The notes under the pieces: generated by a model
The model's input: only the letters and a program-made list of their open reading frames with translations
Database searches by the model: none
What the model was told of the DNA's origin: nothing
Source of the DNA: Thermoleophilia bacterium UBA6103
GTDB lineage: Bacteria; Actinomycetota; Thermoleophilia; UBA2241
Direction of reading: 5' to 3'
Length of the DNA: 64,000 nucleotides
Assembly (NCBI GenBank): GCA_002423545.1
Contig: DIWP01000046.1
Span: 33,805-97,804 of the forward strand
Program-made: the position numbers and the translations under genes
Shown: in pieces, positions 1-8,349 of the stretch
Layout of the letters: each line of letters opens with the position of its first letter
How positions within the stretch are numbered: position 1 is the first letter of the stretch

Positions 1-1
1 G

Positions 2-433
2 GAGCTGCTGCGCCGGGTGGCCGCCGGCTGCCCCGGCGCGCAGATCGACGGTGTGCTGGTGGCGCGCCAGATTTCCTTTCGCCGAGAACTGATCGTCGGC
101 GGCATCCGTGACGCGACCTTCGGCGCCACTGTCATGGTCGGCCTCGGCGGCGTGTTCGCCGAGGCGCTGGAGGACGTGGCCTTCCGCGTCGCGCCGCTGC
201 GGCTCCGGGTCGGCCTCGACATGCTGCGCGAGCTCCGCGCCGCGTCTGTCCTGGCGGAGTTCCGGGGTGAAGCGGCGGTCGATCTCGAGGCGCTGGCCGG
301 CGTGCTTGTCCGGGTGGGGGACCTGATGCTGGCTCAGGCGGACATCCGCGAGATCGACCTCAATCCGGTCGTTGCGTCGGCGGACGGCTGCGTCGCGCTC
401 GATGCGCGTATCATTGCCGAGAAAGAAGCCTGA
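2..433 (+). CDS. ADP-forming acyl-CoA synthetase, C-terminal ATP-grasp end (partial)
   Basis: Only the last 143 codons are in the window; the reading frame is open to the left edge. The piece matches the end of the ATP-grasp (beta) domain of NDP-forming acetyl/acyl-CoA synthetases: the ELIVGG..D..FGATVMVGLGG stretch and the closing E-IDLNPV segment are the family's usual landmarks. These enzymes convert acyl-CoA, ADP and phosphate to acid, ATP and CoA in anaerobes. The following operon makes acyl-CoA from 2-oxoacids, so a role in recovering ATP from those thioesters fits, but that is inference. The domain order of the missing part is unknown. Confidence 0.85.
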   Translation, partial: ELLRRVAAGCPGAQIDGVLVARQISFRRELIVGGIRDATFGATVMVGLGGVFAEALEDVAFRVAPLRLRVGLDMLRELRAASVLAEFRGEAAVDLEALAGVLVRVGDLMLAQADIREIDLNPVVASADGCVALDARIIAEKEA

Positions 434-468
434 GACACCGTGACGTCGACGATGAGGACGGAGATCAG

Positions 469-1137
469 ATGAGTCCGGCAGAGGCGGCGCCACAGGCGGT
501 CGTTCACCGTCGGCGGGCGAGCGATCGAGTGCTGGCGGAGTTGCGGCGGATGATCATCACTCTCGAGCTGCCGCCGGGCACGGTGGTCACCGAGGAATAC
601 CTGTGCACCGTTCTCGACTGCTCGCGCACACCGCTGCGCGAGTCGTTGCGGATCCTGGCACACGAACACCTGATCGTCGCGGTGCCCCATCGTGGGGTGT
701 CCATCGCCGAGCTCAGCATCGTGCAGTTCTCTGCCCTCGTCGAGGCTATCGAGGGGGTGGAGTCGTTCCTCGCCCGCCTGGCGGCCGAGCGCATCTCGGA
801 CGAGCAGCTGGCGGAGATGGATGAGATGGTGCGGCAGTCGGAGGGGGCGGCGACCGACGAAGATCTGGCCCAGATCGCGGAGCTGGATTTCCGCTTCCAT
901 CACATCCTGGGCGAGGCGGCCGACAATCAGCTGATGGTCGAGACGCAGGACGTCCTGCACCGGCTCTCGCAGCGTTTCGTCTTCATGGGCTTTCGACGCG
1001 CCGGCACCGCCGCCGGTGCCGTCGCCGATCACACGCGCATAGTTGCCGCTCTCCGAGGCCGGGATCCGGATGCCGCCGAATCGGCCGTTCACGAGCATAT
1101 GCACAATGCCCGCGAGCGCATGAGGGCGGCGTTGTGA
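469..1137 (+). CDS. GntR-family regulator with FCD domain
   Basis: A 222-residue DNA-binding repressor/activator of the FadR/VanR branch. Residues about 15-80 form the winged helix (SRTPLRESLRIL is the recognition-helix region), and about 90-215 form the all-helical FCD ligand domain with histidines at roughly 142-143 (FRFHHIL) and 184 that are typical metal/ligand positions. It starts 35 nt after the acyl-CoA synthetase gene and is probably cotranscribed with it. It converges with a second FCD regulator (positions 1173-1931). The ligand is likely an organic acid, as is usual in this family; the sequence does not say which. Confidence 0.88.
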   Translation: MSPAEAAPQAVVHRRRASDRVLAELRRMIITLELPPGTVVTEEYLCTVLDCSRTPLRESLRILAHEHLIVAVPHRGVSIAELSIVQFSALVEAIEGVESFLARLAAERISDEQLAEMDEMVRQSEGAATDEDLAQIAELDFRFHHILGEAADNQLMVETQDVLHRLSQRFVFMGFRRAGTAAGAVADHTRIVAALRGRDPDAAESAVHEHMHNARERMRAAL

Positions 1138-1172
1138 ACTGACCGACCGGGCCGCCGGGCCGATCGTCTGCG

Positions 1173-1931
1173 CTACGCGTCGTCCGAGGAGCGGTCCAGT
1201 GCCTCCGCGAGGACCTCGCCGACCATCAGTCGCGTGCCGGCCAGGTGGCTGCGCATCGCCTCTTCCGCCCGCTCCGGCTCGCGATCCCGCACCGCCTCGT
1301 AGATCTGCGTGTGCGCGTCGCGCAACTCCTCCGCGCGATGCGTGCGCAGGAGCAGGCCTACCGGCAGGAACAGCTCGCGACGCACAGCCAGCATCGCGTC
1401 TGCGAGATGCCGGCTGTGCGCTGCGGCCGCCAGAGCGTCGTGGAGCACGGCGTTCCAACGCAGGAACGCCGTGTGACTGTCCGTGGCCGCCGCCGTCCAC
1501 GCCGATTCGATCTCCCGCAGCTCGCTCTCGCTGCGCCGCCGCGCCGCCAGGGACGCGATATTCGTCTCGACGATCTCGCGGTACTCCCAGAGGTCGTCCA
1601 CCTCGTCACCTATGGCCCGCATCCAGTCCGTCCAGCGGCGGGTGAGAGTCTGGACGTCCTCTACCCGCGACCCACCGTGCGCTCCTCGGCTGGTGACGAT
1701 GAAGCCGGCACTCTCCAGCGACTTGAGAGCGACCCTGAGGGTGAGCACTGAGATGCCCAGATGGTCCGCCAGTTGTCGCAGCGGCGGCAGCCAGTCCCCG
1801 GGAGTGAGCTCTCCCGAGTAGATCATCCCGCGGATCAAGTCGGCGGTGATGTCGCTCGGGTTCACAGCGCTCACGGGTGCCTGAGGGACCGAAGAAGACG
1901 AGAAGGCAGAGGCGTCTCTCACCGGCTTCAC
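1173..1931 (-). CDS. GntR-family regulator with FCD domain, divergent to 2-oxoacid operon
   Basis: A 252-residue GntR protein with a GTG start (no strong ribosome site; a shorter start is possible). The winged helix is at about residues 28-95 and the FCD domain at about 105-240, with the D-x-AAAHSRH histidine pair seen in FCD metal sites. It is transcribed away from the aminotransferase/ferredoxin oxidoreductase operon that begins at 2034, with about 100 bp between them. The usual reading of this arrangement is that the regulator controls that operon and itself. A 9-bp palindrome in the shared region (1972-1980) is a candidate operator. Confidence 0.88.
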   Translation of the reverse strand: MKPVRDASAFSSSSVPQAPVSAVNPSDITADLIRGMIYSGELTPGDWLPPLRQLADHLGISVLTLRVALKSLESAGFIVTSRGAHGGSRVEDVQTLTRRWTDWMRAIGDEVDDLWEYREIVETNIASLAARRRSESELREIESAWTAAATDSHTAFLRWNAVLHDALAAAAHSRHLADAMLAVRRELFLPVGLLLRTHRAEELRDAHTQIYEAVRDREPERAEEAMRSHLAGTRLMVGEVLAEALDRSSDDA

Positions 1932-1962
1932 AACGCATCGCCCGCTTTCATTGCGGAAGTCC

Positions 1963-1991
1963 TTGACGCAAATGAATCATACAGTTACTCT
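1963..1991 (+). promoter_or_regulatory. Promoter and candidate GntR operator before the aminotransferase operon
   Basis: TTGACG (1963-1968) and TACTCT (1986-1991) are separated by 17 bp, a standard sigma-70-type spacing. The palindrome ATGA-A-TCAT (1972-1980) sits between the two boxes, an ideal place for a repressor. A strong ribosome site, GGAGG, follows at 2022-2026, 8 nt before the GTG start at 2034. The assignment of the palindrome to the divergent GntR protein is inference. Confidence 0.55.
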
Positions 1992-2033
1992 CTGACACAA
2001 TAAGACCCTGCACCACCGATCGGAGGGGCCACT

Positions 2034-2972
2034 GTGGCAGTATCGGCGTTCCGGGATGGCGAGTACGTGCCGCTGAACGAGGTCACGGTCAGCGTCCAGA
2101 GCCACGCCTTCCAGTACGGCACCAGCGTGTTCGAGGGTATCCGCGGGTACTGGGACACCGCAGCATCGGACCTCCTTCTCTTCCGCCCCGACCGGCACTA
2201 CGCACGACTGCATCGCTCTGCCCGATTCTACGGCATGACCCTGCCGTACTCCGTCGACGACCTGTGCGACATCACCGCCGAGCTGCTCGTGCGGGACGGC
2301 GTTCGCGAGGACGCCTATGTGCGGCCGGTCCTCTTCAAGGACACGAATGCCATCGGGGTCTGGCGCCCCGACCTGACGGACAGCTTCGTCGTCTTCCACG
2401 TTCCCATGGGCAAGTACCTGGCCGATGAGGCGATCCGATGCTGCGTCAGTACATGGCGGCGGCCGGAGGGCAACGCGGCCCCCGTCCGGGCCAAGGTCGG
2501 CGGCCTGTACGCGGCCATGGCCCTGGCACGCTACGAGGCGATGCTGCAGGGCTTCGACGAGGCGATCACACTGACGGCGACGGGGCACGTGGCGGAAGGG
2601 ACCGGCGAGAACGTCTTCCTCGTCCAGGACGGCCGGCTGGTGACCCCGGCCGCCGGAGAGGACCTGCTCGCCGGCATCACCCGCGAGTGCGTCATCGAGC
2701 TGGCGGAGGCAGAGCTCGGCCTCGAGGTGGTCGAGCGCTCGGTAAACCGCAGCGAGCTGTACGTGTCGGACGAGATCTTCCTGGTCGGTACGGCGGCCGA
2801 GGTCACGCCCGTGGCGGAGGTCGACCGCCGTCTCGTCGGCGACGGACAGACCGGACCGATCACGGCCGACCTGAAGGACCTCTTTTCGCGCGTGGTCCGT
2901 GGCAGGGTCGCGAAGTATGGGCACTGGTGCTTTCCGGTCCGCACCCAGGTTCCGCAGGCGGTCCGGCCGTGA
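2034..2972 (+). CDS. ilvE: Branched-chain amino acid aminotransferase (class IV PLP)
   Basis: Transfers the amino group between Leu/Ile/Val and 2-oxoglutarate using pyridoxal phosphate. The 312-residue protein has the family length and landmarks: the N-terminal SHAFQYGTSVFEGIRGY segment, the PLP lysine in AKVGGLY (Lys154), and the VAEGTGENVFLV and GTAAEVTPV segments near the cofactor phosphate. The GTG start is fixed by GGAGG 8 nt upstream. It overlaps the next gene by 4 nt (GTGA), so translation is coupled. Being first in an operon with a 2-oxoacid:ferredoxin oxidoreductase, it probably works in the catabolic direction, supplying branched-chain 2-oxoacids. Confidence 0.92.
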   Translation: MAVSAFRDGEYVPLNEVTVSVQSHAFQYGTSVFEGIRGYWDTAASDLLLFRPDRHYARLHRSARFYGMTLPYSVDDLCDITAELLVRDGVREDAYVRPVLFKDTNAIGVWRPDLTDSFVVFHVPMGKYLADEAIRCCVSTWRRPEGNAAPVRAKVGGLYAAMALARYEAMLQGFDEAITLTATGHVAEGTGENVFLVQDGRLVTPAAGEDLLAGITRECVIELAEAELGLEVVERSVNRSELYVSDEIFLVGTAAEVTPVAEVDRRLVGDGQTGPITADLKDLFSRVVRGRVAKYGHWCFPVRTQVPQAVRP

Positions 2973-5203
2973 TCGAAATAGTGGTCCACGGGCGCGGTGG
3001 GCGCGGGGGCGTCACGCTGGCGAAGCTGATCGCCGGCATGTACTTCCGGCGAGGAAGCTACGTGCAGGCGTTCGGCGTCTACGGCGCCGAGCGCTCCGGC
3101 GCGCCGGTCCAGGCGTACGTCCGGGTGGATACGGAGGAGATCACCGCGCACCTGCCGATCACCGAGCCCGACCACATCGTCGTCATCGATCCGTCGCTCA
3201 TCACGGCAGCTGTCGCGTCGGGCCTGAGGGCGGGCGGGTGGCTGGTGTTGAACTCACCGCTGGAGCCCGCCGCGTTCGCTCAAACGTTCCCAGGGTGCTG
3301 TGTTGCAACGCTCGACGCGAACGCGATCGCGTCGGCCAATGGACTCGGGAGCCCGGCCCTGCCCATCGTCAACACGACCATGCTCGGTGCGGCCGCCAGG
3401 TTGTTCGGCCTGCACGTGGCCGACGTCGAGGGTGCGCTCGACGATGTCGGCCTGAAGGGCGGCAACCCGGCCGCCGCGCGGGCGGCCTATGACTCCGTGC
3501 TGACGGCGGCGATGCCCGGTAAGGTCGTCCGCGTCGCGCCGCAGTTGCCGCCGCGGTCGCTCGGCTTCCTGGACGATGGCGTCGGTGGCCTTCCCACCAT
3601 CCACACCGGGCAGTGGGCGTCGCGCCGCCCGCACAGCCGCGAGCTCGCCGCGGTGTGCAGCGAGGCGTGTCCCGCCGGCAATGACGTACGCGGCTTCCTG
3701 CAGGCGGCGGCGCGGGGCGACTACGACGCCGCGCTGTCCCTGATCCTCGAGACATCGCCGTTCCCCGGTATCTGCGGTCGCGTCTGTCCGGCGCCCTGCA
3801 TGGCCGGCTGCAACCGCGCCCAACTGGACGAAGCGGTGAACGTGCGCGAGGTGGAGCGCGCCGTTGCAGGGCGCGGCCGGCTACCGGAGCCCGGGAAGCC
3901 CCGGCGCGCCGAGCGTGTCGCGGTGGTCGGGTCTGGCCCGGCCGGCCTGAGCGCCGCCTATCACCTGGGGCGCTTGGGCTACGGCGTCACGGTGTTCGAG
4001 GCCGACCCCGAGAGCGGTGGGCTGCTGCGCCGCGGCATACCGGCGTACCGCCTGCCGCGCGACATACTAGATCGCGAAGTGGATTTCGTGCTGCGGCACG
4101 GCGTCGACATCGAAACGGGTCACCCCGTCGACCGCGCGGAGCTGGCGCGACTGCGCAGGCGATACGCCGCCGTGTTCGTGGCGACCGGTTTGCAGGGCAC
4201 GCCGTCGCTCGAGCTCGGCGGCGCCTGCAACGGCGCGGTGCTCCAGGGGCTCGACTTCCTCGAGAGGGCCTGTCGAGGCGAGGCCTCGGTCGCCGGCGAC
4301 AGCCTGGTCGTGGTGGGCGGTGGCAACACGGCGATGGATGCCGCGCGGACGGCGCTCCGTCTGGGCGCCCGGGACGTGCGCGTCGTCTACCGGCGCACCC
4401 GTGACGAGATGCCGGCGATCGCCGAGGAGGTCGACGAAGCTCTCGAAGAGGGGGTCGAGCTCCGCGAGCTGGAAGCGCCTGTGCGGATCTGCGAGGCAGC
4501 GACGGGCCCGACGCTCGTCTGCCGACGCATGCGGCTGGGCAAACCGGACGGATCCGGCCGGCGTCGCCCCGTGCCCGTGGAAGGCGACGAGGCTCTCGTC
4601 GAACTGCCGTGCGACCGTCTGCTGCTCGCCCTGGGCCAATCGCCGGATGTCTCCGTGCTGCCGAAAGGCGCGGAGATCAGGGGGTGCCGGATCGCCGGCG
4701 AAAAAGAGGACGCGCCGCTCTTCGTCGGTGGCGACCTGGCGACGGGAGAGGGGACGGTGGCGGCGGCCGTGGGCAGCGGCCGGCTGGCCGCCGCACGCAT
4801 CCATGCCCTGCTCGACGGCAGCGAGACGGAAGAACCGCAACCGCACGAGCTCGCCGGCCCCGACGTCATCGCGCTCGACCGGTTCCCGAAAACGGCCCAG
4901 CACAAGAGCGCCATGCTGGCCGTGGACGAGCGACGGCGTACTTTCCTGGAGGTCCGCCGCGGCTTCGTCGACGAGGAGGGCGAGGACGCGACCGCCGCCG
5001 AGGCGGCGCGCTGCCTCAGCTGCGGCGCCTGCAACGAGTGCGAGACCTGTGTCGCCTACTGTCCCGAGGGGGTCGTCTGCCCCGCCGGCGGCCACCGGTA
5101 CCTCTTCGACTACGAGTACTGCAAGGGCTGCGGGCTCTGCGCGGCACAGTGCCCGCGCGGCGTGATCGTCATGGAGGACTGCGCGGAGGAGGTCTGCACG
5201 TGA
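2969..5203 (+). CDS. 2-oxoacid:ferredoxin oxidoreductase gamma subunit fused to GltD-like flavoprotein and ferredoxin
   Basis: A 744-residue fusion. Residues 1-185 are a PFOR/VOR gamma domain (GRGGRGGVTLAKL; YVQAFGVYGAERSGAPV). Residues about 215-670 resemble the small subunit of glutamate synthase and NfnL: an N-terminal iron-sulfur region (CSEACPAGNDV; CGRVCPAPCMAGCNR), an FAD dinucleotide fold at about 319 (VVGSGPAGLSAAYHLG) and an NAD(P) fold at about 448 (VVGGGNTAMDAAR). Residues about 680-735 are a two-cluster ferredoxin (CLSCGACNECETC; CKGCGLCAAQCPRG). The fusion could pass electrons from 2-oxoacid oxidation straight to NAD(P) or ferredoxin. The GTG start lies in the 4-nt overlap with the aminotransferase gene. 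It overlaps the alpha subunit by 4 nt as well. Confidence 0.88.
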   Translation: MIEIVVHGRGGRGGVTLAKLIAGMYFRRGSYVQAFGVYGAERSGAPVQAYVRVDTEEITAHLPITEPDHIVVIDPSLITAAVASGLRAGGWLVLNSPLEPAAFAQTFPGCCVATLDANAIASANGLGSPALPIVNTTMLGAAARLFGLHVADVEGALDDVGLKGGNPAAARAAYDSVLTAAMPGKVVRVAPQLPPRSLGFLDDGVGGLPTIHTGQWASRRPHSRELAAVCSEACPAGNDVRGFLQAAARGDYDAALSLILETSPFPGICGRVCPAPCMAGCNRAQLDEAVNVREVERAVAGRGRLPEPGKPRRAERVAVVGSGPAGLSAAYHLGRLGYGVTVFEADPESGGLLRRGIPAYRLPRDILDREVDFVLRHGVDIETGHPVDRAELARLRRRYAAVFVATGLQGTPSLELGGACNGAVLQGLDFLERACRGEASVAGDSLVVVGGGNTAMDAARTALRLGARDVRVVYRRTRDEMPAIAEEVDEALEEGVELRELEAPVRICEAATGPTLVCRRMRLGKPDGSGRRRPVPVEGDEALVELPCDRLLLALGQSPDVSVLPKGAEIRGCRIAGEKEDAPLFVGGDLATGEGTVAAAVGSGRLAAARIHALLDGSETEEPQPHELAGPDVIALDRFPKTAQHKSAMLAVDERRRTFLEVRRGFVDEEGEDATAAEAARCLSCGACNECETCVAYCPEGVVCPAGGHRYLFDYEYCKGCGLCAAQCPRGVIVMEDCAEEVCT

Positions 5204-6375
5204 GCCGCGCATACGTGACCGGGAATCACGCCGCCGGCCACGCGCTGGCTGCCGCCGGTGAGGCCAACCGCCGTGCGCGCGGCTGCTGCGGCGGCGCGTA
5301 CCCCATCACGCCGCAGACCGAGATCATCGAGTATCTCATGGCGCATGCCTTCGCCAGAGGGAGCGTGGTGCCGGTCGAGTCCGAGCACAGCGCGATGGGG
5401 GTGTGCATCGGCGCCGCGCTCGCCGGCGCCCGCGCCTTCACCGCCAGTTCGGCCAACGGCCTCCTCTACATGATGGAGAACGTGTTCGCCGCGGGCTACT
5501 ACCGCCTGCCGGTGGTGATGGTCGTGTCGAACCGGACGCTTGGACCGCCCTGGAACATCTGGGCGGACCAGGGCGACAGCCTCGCACTGCGCGACGCCCC
5601 TTGGCTGCAGTTCTACTGCGACTCGCACCAGGATCTGGTCGATACGATCCTGGTAGCGTTCCGGATCGCCGAGGACCTACGGGTCCTCCTGCCGGCGATC
5701 GTCGCCCAGGACGGCTTCCTTCTCTCGCACACGCAGATGGTGGTCGATCTTCCCGAGCAGGAACTGGTCGACGGCTATCTGCCGCCGCTCGACCTGCCGC
5801 ATCATCTGGACTTCGGGCGCCCGCGGATGTACGGCGGAATGACGTGGCCGCGCGACACGCAGCGGCAGCGCGCGGACATCCAGGCCGCCATGGACCGGGT
5901 GCCCGAGGTGCTCGACGAGGCGCTCGACGACTTCGAGCGGTCGTTCGGCCGCCGGCCGGTCTCGGCCTTCTCCGCGGAGCAGACCGGCGACGCCGACATC
6001 GTCGTGGTCGCCTGCAACACGCTCGCGGAGACGGCCAGAGAGGTCGTCCGGGCCCGCCGGGCCGCGGGTGAGCGTGTGGGGCTGGTCCGGGTGAAGCTCT
6101 TCCGGCCGTTCCTCAGGCAAGCGCTCGTCGACGCGGTGGGCCCGGCCAGTCGGGTCGCGGTCCTCGACCGCAACCACTCGCCGGGCTCGGGTGGCATCTT
6201 CTGGAACGAGATCGCGACAAGCCTGCGATCCCGTCCGGACGTGGTGCTGCAGGACTACATCGTCGGGCTCGGCGGCAGCGACGTGGCGCCGGCCGTCATC
6301 GACGGCATCATCCGGGACGTCGGCACCCGCGACACCGCCGCCGATCCGATCTTCATCACGGAGGCGGTCGCATGA
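5200..6375 (+). CDS. 2-oxoacid:ferredoxin oxidoreductase alpha subunit
   Basis: A 391-residue pyrimidine-binding/core-domain subunit. The early segment GGAYPITPQTEIIEYL and EHSAMGVCIGAALAGARAFTASS is diagnostic of the PorA/VorA family; domain II (about 240-370) carries VVVACNTLAETAR and LDRNHSPGSGG. With the fused gamma subunit and the following beta subunit it oxidatively decarboxylates a 2-oxoacid to acyl-CoA, CO2 and reduced ferredoxin. Pairing with a branched-chain aminotransferase favours 2-oxoisovalerate and relatives over pyruvate, but the substrate cannot be read from sequence. The GTG start overlaps the previous stop by 4 nt; the stop overlaps the next ATG by 4 nt. Confidence 0.9.
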   Translation: MSRAYVTGNHAAGHALAAAGEANRRARGCCGGAYPITPQTEIIEYLMAHAFARGSVVPVESEHSAMGVCIGAALAGARAFTASSANGLLYMMENVFAAGYYRLPVVMVVSNRTLGPPWNIWADQGDSLALRDAPWLQFYCDSHQDLVDTILVAFRIAEDLRVLLPAIVAQDGFLLSHTQMVVDLPEQELVDGYLPPLDLPHHLDFGRPRMYGGMTWPRDTQRQRADIQAAMDRVPEVLDEALDDFERSFGRRPVSAFSAEQTGDADIVVVACNTLAETAREVVRARRAAGERVGLVRVKLFRPFLRQALVDAVGPASRVAVLDRNHSPGSGGIFWNEIATSLRSRPDVVLQDYIVGLGGSDVAPAVIDGIIRDVGTRDTAADPIFITEAVA

Positions 6376-7355
6376 ACGTGACCGGTGTTGAGGAGGAGGT
6401 CCACAGCCACACCGAGCACGCGCTGTGGCGTGCCGGCAACGGCGCCTGCGCCGGGTGTGGCATGTCACTCGGCCTGCAGTGGGTGGACCAGGCGCTCGAC
6501 GGCGAGAAGCCGACCATGGTGGTGCCCGCCTGTTGCGCGGTCGTCACGCCGGGTTCCTACCCGACGACCGCCTTCGGCGTGCCGGCCGTGGCCACCACGT
6601 TCGCGAGTTCTCCGTCGGTGGCCACGGGTGTCAGCCGGGTGCGTCAGATGAACGGCGAGGACATCCCGACGATCTGTTGGGCCGGAGACGGCGGCACCTA
6701 CGACATCGGCCTGGCCACGATCTCGGGGGCGGCCGAGCGCAACGAGGACATCATCTACATCTGCTACGACAACGAGATCTACGGCAACACCGGCGGGCAG
6801 CGCAGCAGCGCGACCTTGCCGGGTGCGAGGACCAGCACCACGCCCGCCGGCAAGCACGAGCCCAAGAAGGACATCATGGCGGTGCTTGTCGCGCACCGCA
6901 TCCCCTATGCGGCCACCCTCTCGCTGGCGCACCGCGACGACTTCCTGCGCAAGATCCGGGTGGCCCGCCGACTGCGGGGGTTTCGCTTCATGGTGATGCT
7001 GTCGCCGTGCCCGGCAGGCTGGAAGTCGGACCCGGCCGAGGGCATCGACCTGGTGCGGGCGGCTGTGGGATGCGGCCTGTTCCCGCTCTACGAGGTCTTC
7101 GACGGCCGCCGCTACCGCATCAACGCCCGTCCGGACGGCACCGCTCTGGAGGACTACCTGTCGCGGCAGGGCCGCTTCAGGACGCCCTCCTTCGATCACG
7201 CCGCCACGCGCGCCGCCATCGCCGAGCAGTGGGCCTACCTGGATGCCATGGAGGCGGCCTTCCCGGCCGGGCCCCGTGAGGGGTCGGACGTCCCGGCCGC
7301 TCCGCCACCCCCTCCCATAGCCCCGGAGGCGAACGGACCGGTGACGGGGCCGTGA
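6372..7355 (+). CDS. 2-oxoacid:ferredoxin oxidoreductase beta (thiamine diphosphate) subunit
   Basis: A 327-residue subunit. Cys26 and Cys29 (GACAGCG) with the later PACC cysteines are the usual ligands of the proximal 4Fe-4S cluster. The thiamine diphosphate/magnesium motif begins at GDGGTYDIG (about residue 105) and ends in the YDNEIYGNTGGQRSS segment. The C-terminal 40 residues are a Pro/Ala-rich tail beyond the usual end. It completes the oxidoreductase with the fused gamma and the alpha genes. It overlaps both neighbours by 4 nt, so the whole block is one translationally coupled unit. Confidence 0.92.
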   Translation: MNVTGVEEEVHSHTEHALWRAGNGACAGCGMSLGLQWVDQALDGEKPTMVVPACCAVVTPGSYPTTAFGVPAVATTFASSPSVATGVSRVRQMNGEDIPTICWAGDGGTYDIGLATISGAAERNEDIIYICYDNEIYGNTGGQRSSATLPGARTSTTPAGKHEPKKDIMAVLVAHRIPYAATLSLAHRDDFLRKIRVARRLRGFRFMVMLSPCPAGWKSDPAEGIDLVRAAVGCGLFPLYEVFDGRRYRINARPDGTALEDYLSRQGRFRTPSFDHAATRAAIAEQWAYLDAMEAAFPAGPREGSDVPAAPPPPPIAPEANGPVTGP

Positions 7356-7672
7356 AGCACACCCTCCGCATCATCGTGCTGGACCGGCCATCCGTCCTGG
7401 CCCGCGTGGCCGGACAGGTAGGGCGCCGCAGCGTCAACATCGATCACTTCACGGCGCGCAACATCGCCGACGGCAAGACGGTGATCACCATCGGCATCGA
7501 CACCGACGAACACCTGGCCGAACGGCTCGCGAAGGGGATCGCCCGGCTCATCGACGTCCTCGATGTGGACTGGAAGCCCGACGTATCGCGTCCGGACGGG
7601 CCGGTGGCCATAGCCGAAGATCGACGGACGGAGCGCTCCGTAGAGGAGGACAGATGCCCGCGAACAAGATGA
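7352..7672 (+). CDS. ACT-domain protein, IlvN-like
   Basis: A 106-residue stand-alone ACT domain. Residues 1-75 (HTLRIIVLDRPSVLARVAG; RRSVNIDHFTARNI) resemble the regulatory subunit of acetohydroxyacid synthase (IlvN), which binds valine. No catalytic acetohydroxyacid synthase gene lies nearby. Instead the gene sits in the 2-oxoacid oxidoreductase operon, overlapping the beta subunit by 4 nt and the CoA-transferase gene by 19 nt. It may sense a branched-chain amino acid and tune the aminotransferase or oxidoreductase. That role is inference; the remaining 30 residues are unstructured and polar. Confidence 0.75.
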   Translation: MKHTLRIIVLDRPSVLARVAGQVGRRSVNIDHFTARNIADGKTVITIGIDTDEHLAERLAKGIARLIDVLDVDWKPDVSRPDGPVAIAEDRRTERSVEEDRCPRTR

Positions 7673-8337
7673 TCCCGCTCGATGAGGCGGTGGCGCGTGT
7701 CGAGTCCGGCATGACGCTCGCGATGGGCGGGTTCCTGGGTCAGGGCTCTCCGCTCACGTTGATCCGGTCCTTGCGCGACGGAGACGTCGAGGACCTGACG
7801 ATCTACGCCAACGATGCCGGCTTCGGCGACGCCGGTATCGTCGAGCTCATCCGGGCAGGCAAGGTCAGGACGCTCTACTGCTGCCATGCCGGCTACACGC
7901 CGGCGGTGAACGAGGCGGTCGAGCGGGGACTGGTCGAGCTTGTGTGGACACCACAGGGCAACCTCATCGAGATGCTGCGCTGTGGCGGCGCCGGCCTCGG
8001 GGGGTTCCTCACGCCGACCGGTGTGGGCACCTCAGTCGCGGAGGGCAAGGAGCACGTCACGGTCGACGGCAAGGTCTACTTCTGGGAGCGCGCCGTGCGG
8101 GTCGACGTGGCACTCGTGCAGGCGCATGCCGGTGACACCCTGGGCAACCTTTGTCACCGCGGGACCGCCCGCAACTACAACCCGATCGTCGCGAGCTGCG
8201 CCGACTACGTGATCGCCGAGGTCGAGCACGTGTGCTGCCCGGGCGAGCTCGACCCGGAGAAGATCCAGACGTGCGGCGTCTTCGTGGACGCGGTGGTCCG
8301 TACGACCGGCGACAACGCGTCGCGGCACGCGGCGTAG
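7654..8337 (+). CDS. CoA transferase subunit A
   Basis: A 227-residue alpha subunit of a family I (acetoacetyl/glutaconate/butyrate type) CoA transferase. It has the GMTLAMGGFLGQGSP opening that binds the CoA pantetheine end, the GGFLTPTGVGT loop and the AHAGDTLGNLCHRGTARNYNP segment. With subunit B it moves CoA from the acyl-CoA made by the upstream oxidoreductase to an acceptor acid. The ATG has AGAGGAGG upstream, placed inside the end of the ACT gene. Twelve nt separate it from subunit B. Confidence 0.88.
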   Translation: MPANKMIPLDEAVARVESGMTLAMGGFLGQGSPLTLIRSLRDGDVEDLTIYANDAGFGDAGIVELIRAGKVRTLYCCHAGYTPAVNEAVERGLVELVWTPQGNLIEMLRCGGAGLGGFLTPTGVGTSVAEGKEHVTVDGKVYFWERAVRVDVALVQAHAGDTLGNLCHRGTARNYNPIVASCADYVIAEVEHVCCPGELDPEKIQTCGVFVDAVVRTTGDNASRHAA

Positions 8338-8349
8338 GAGGAGGGTGCG

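Noticed and set aside
2438..2968. A longer start for the fused gamma subunit
   Set aside because: This extension overlaps the aminotransferase gene in another frame, is Arg/Gly-rich and unlike any domain; GTG at 2969 gives the standard gamma N-terminus.
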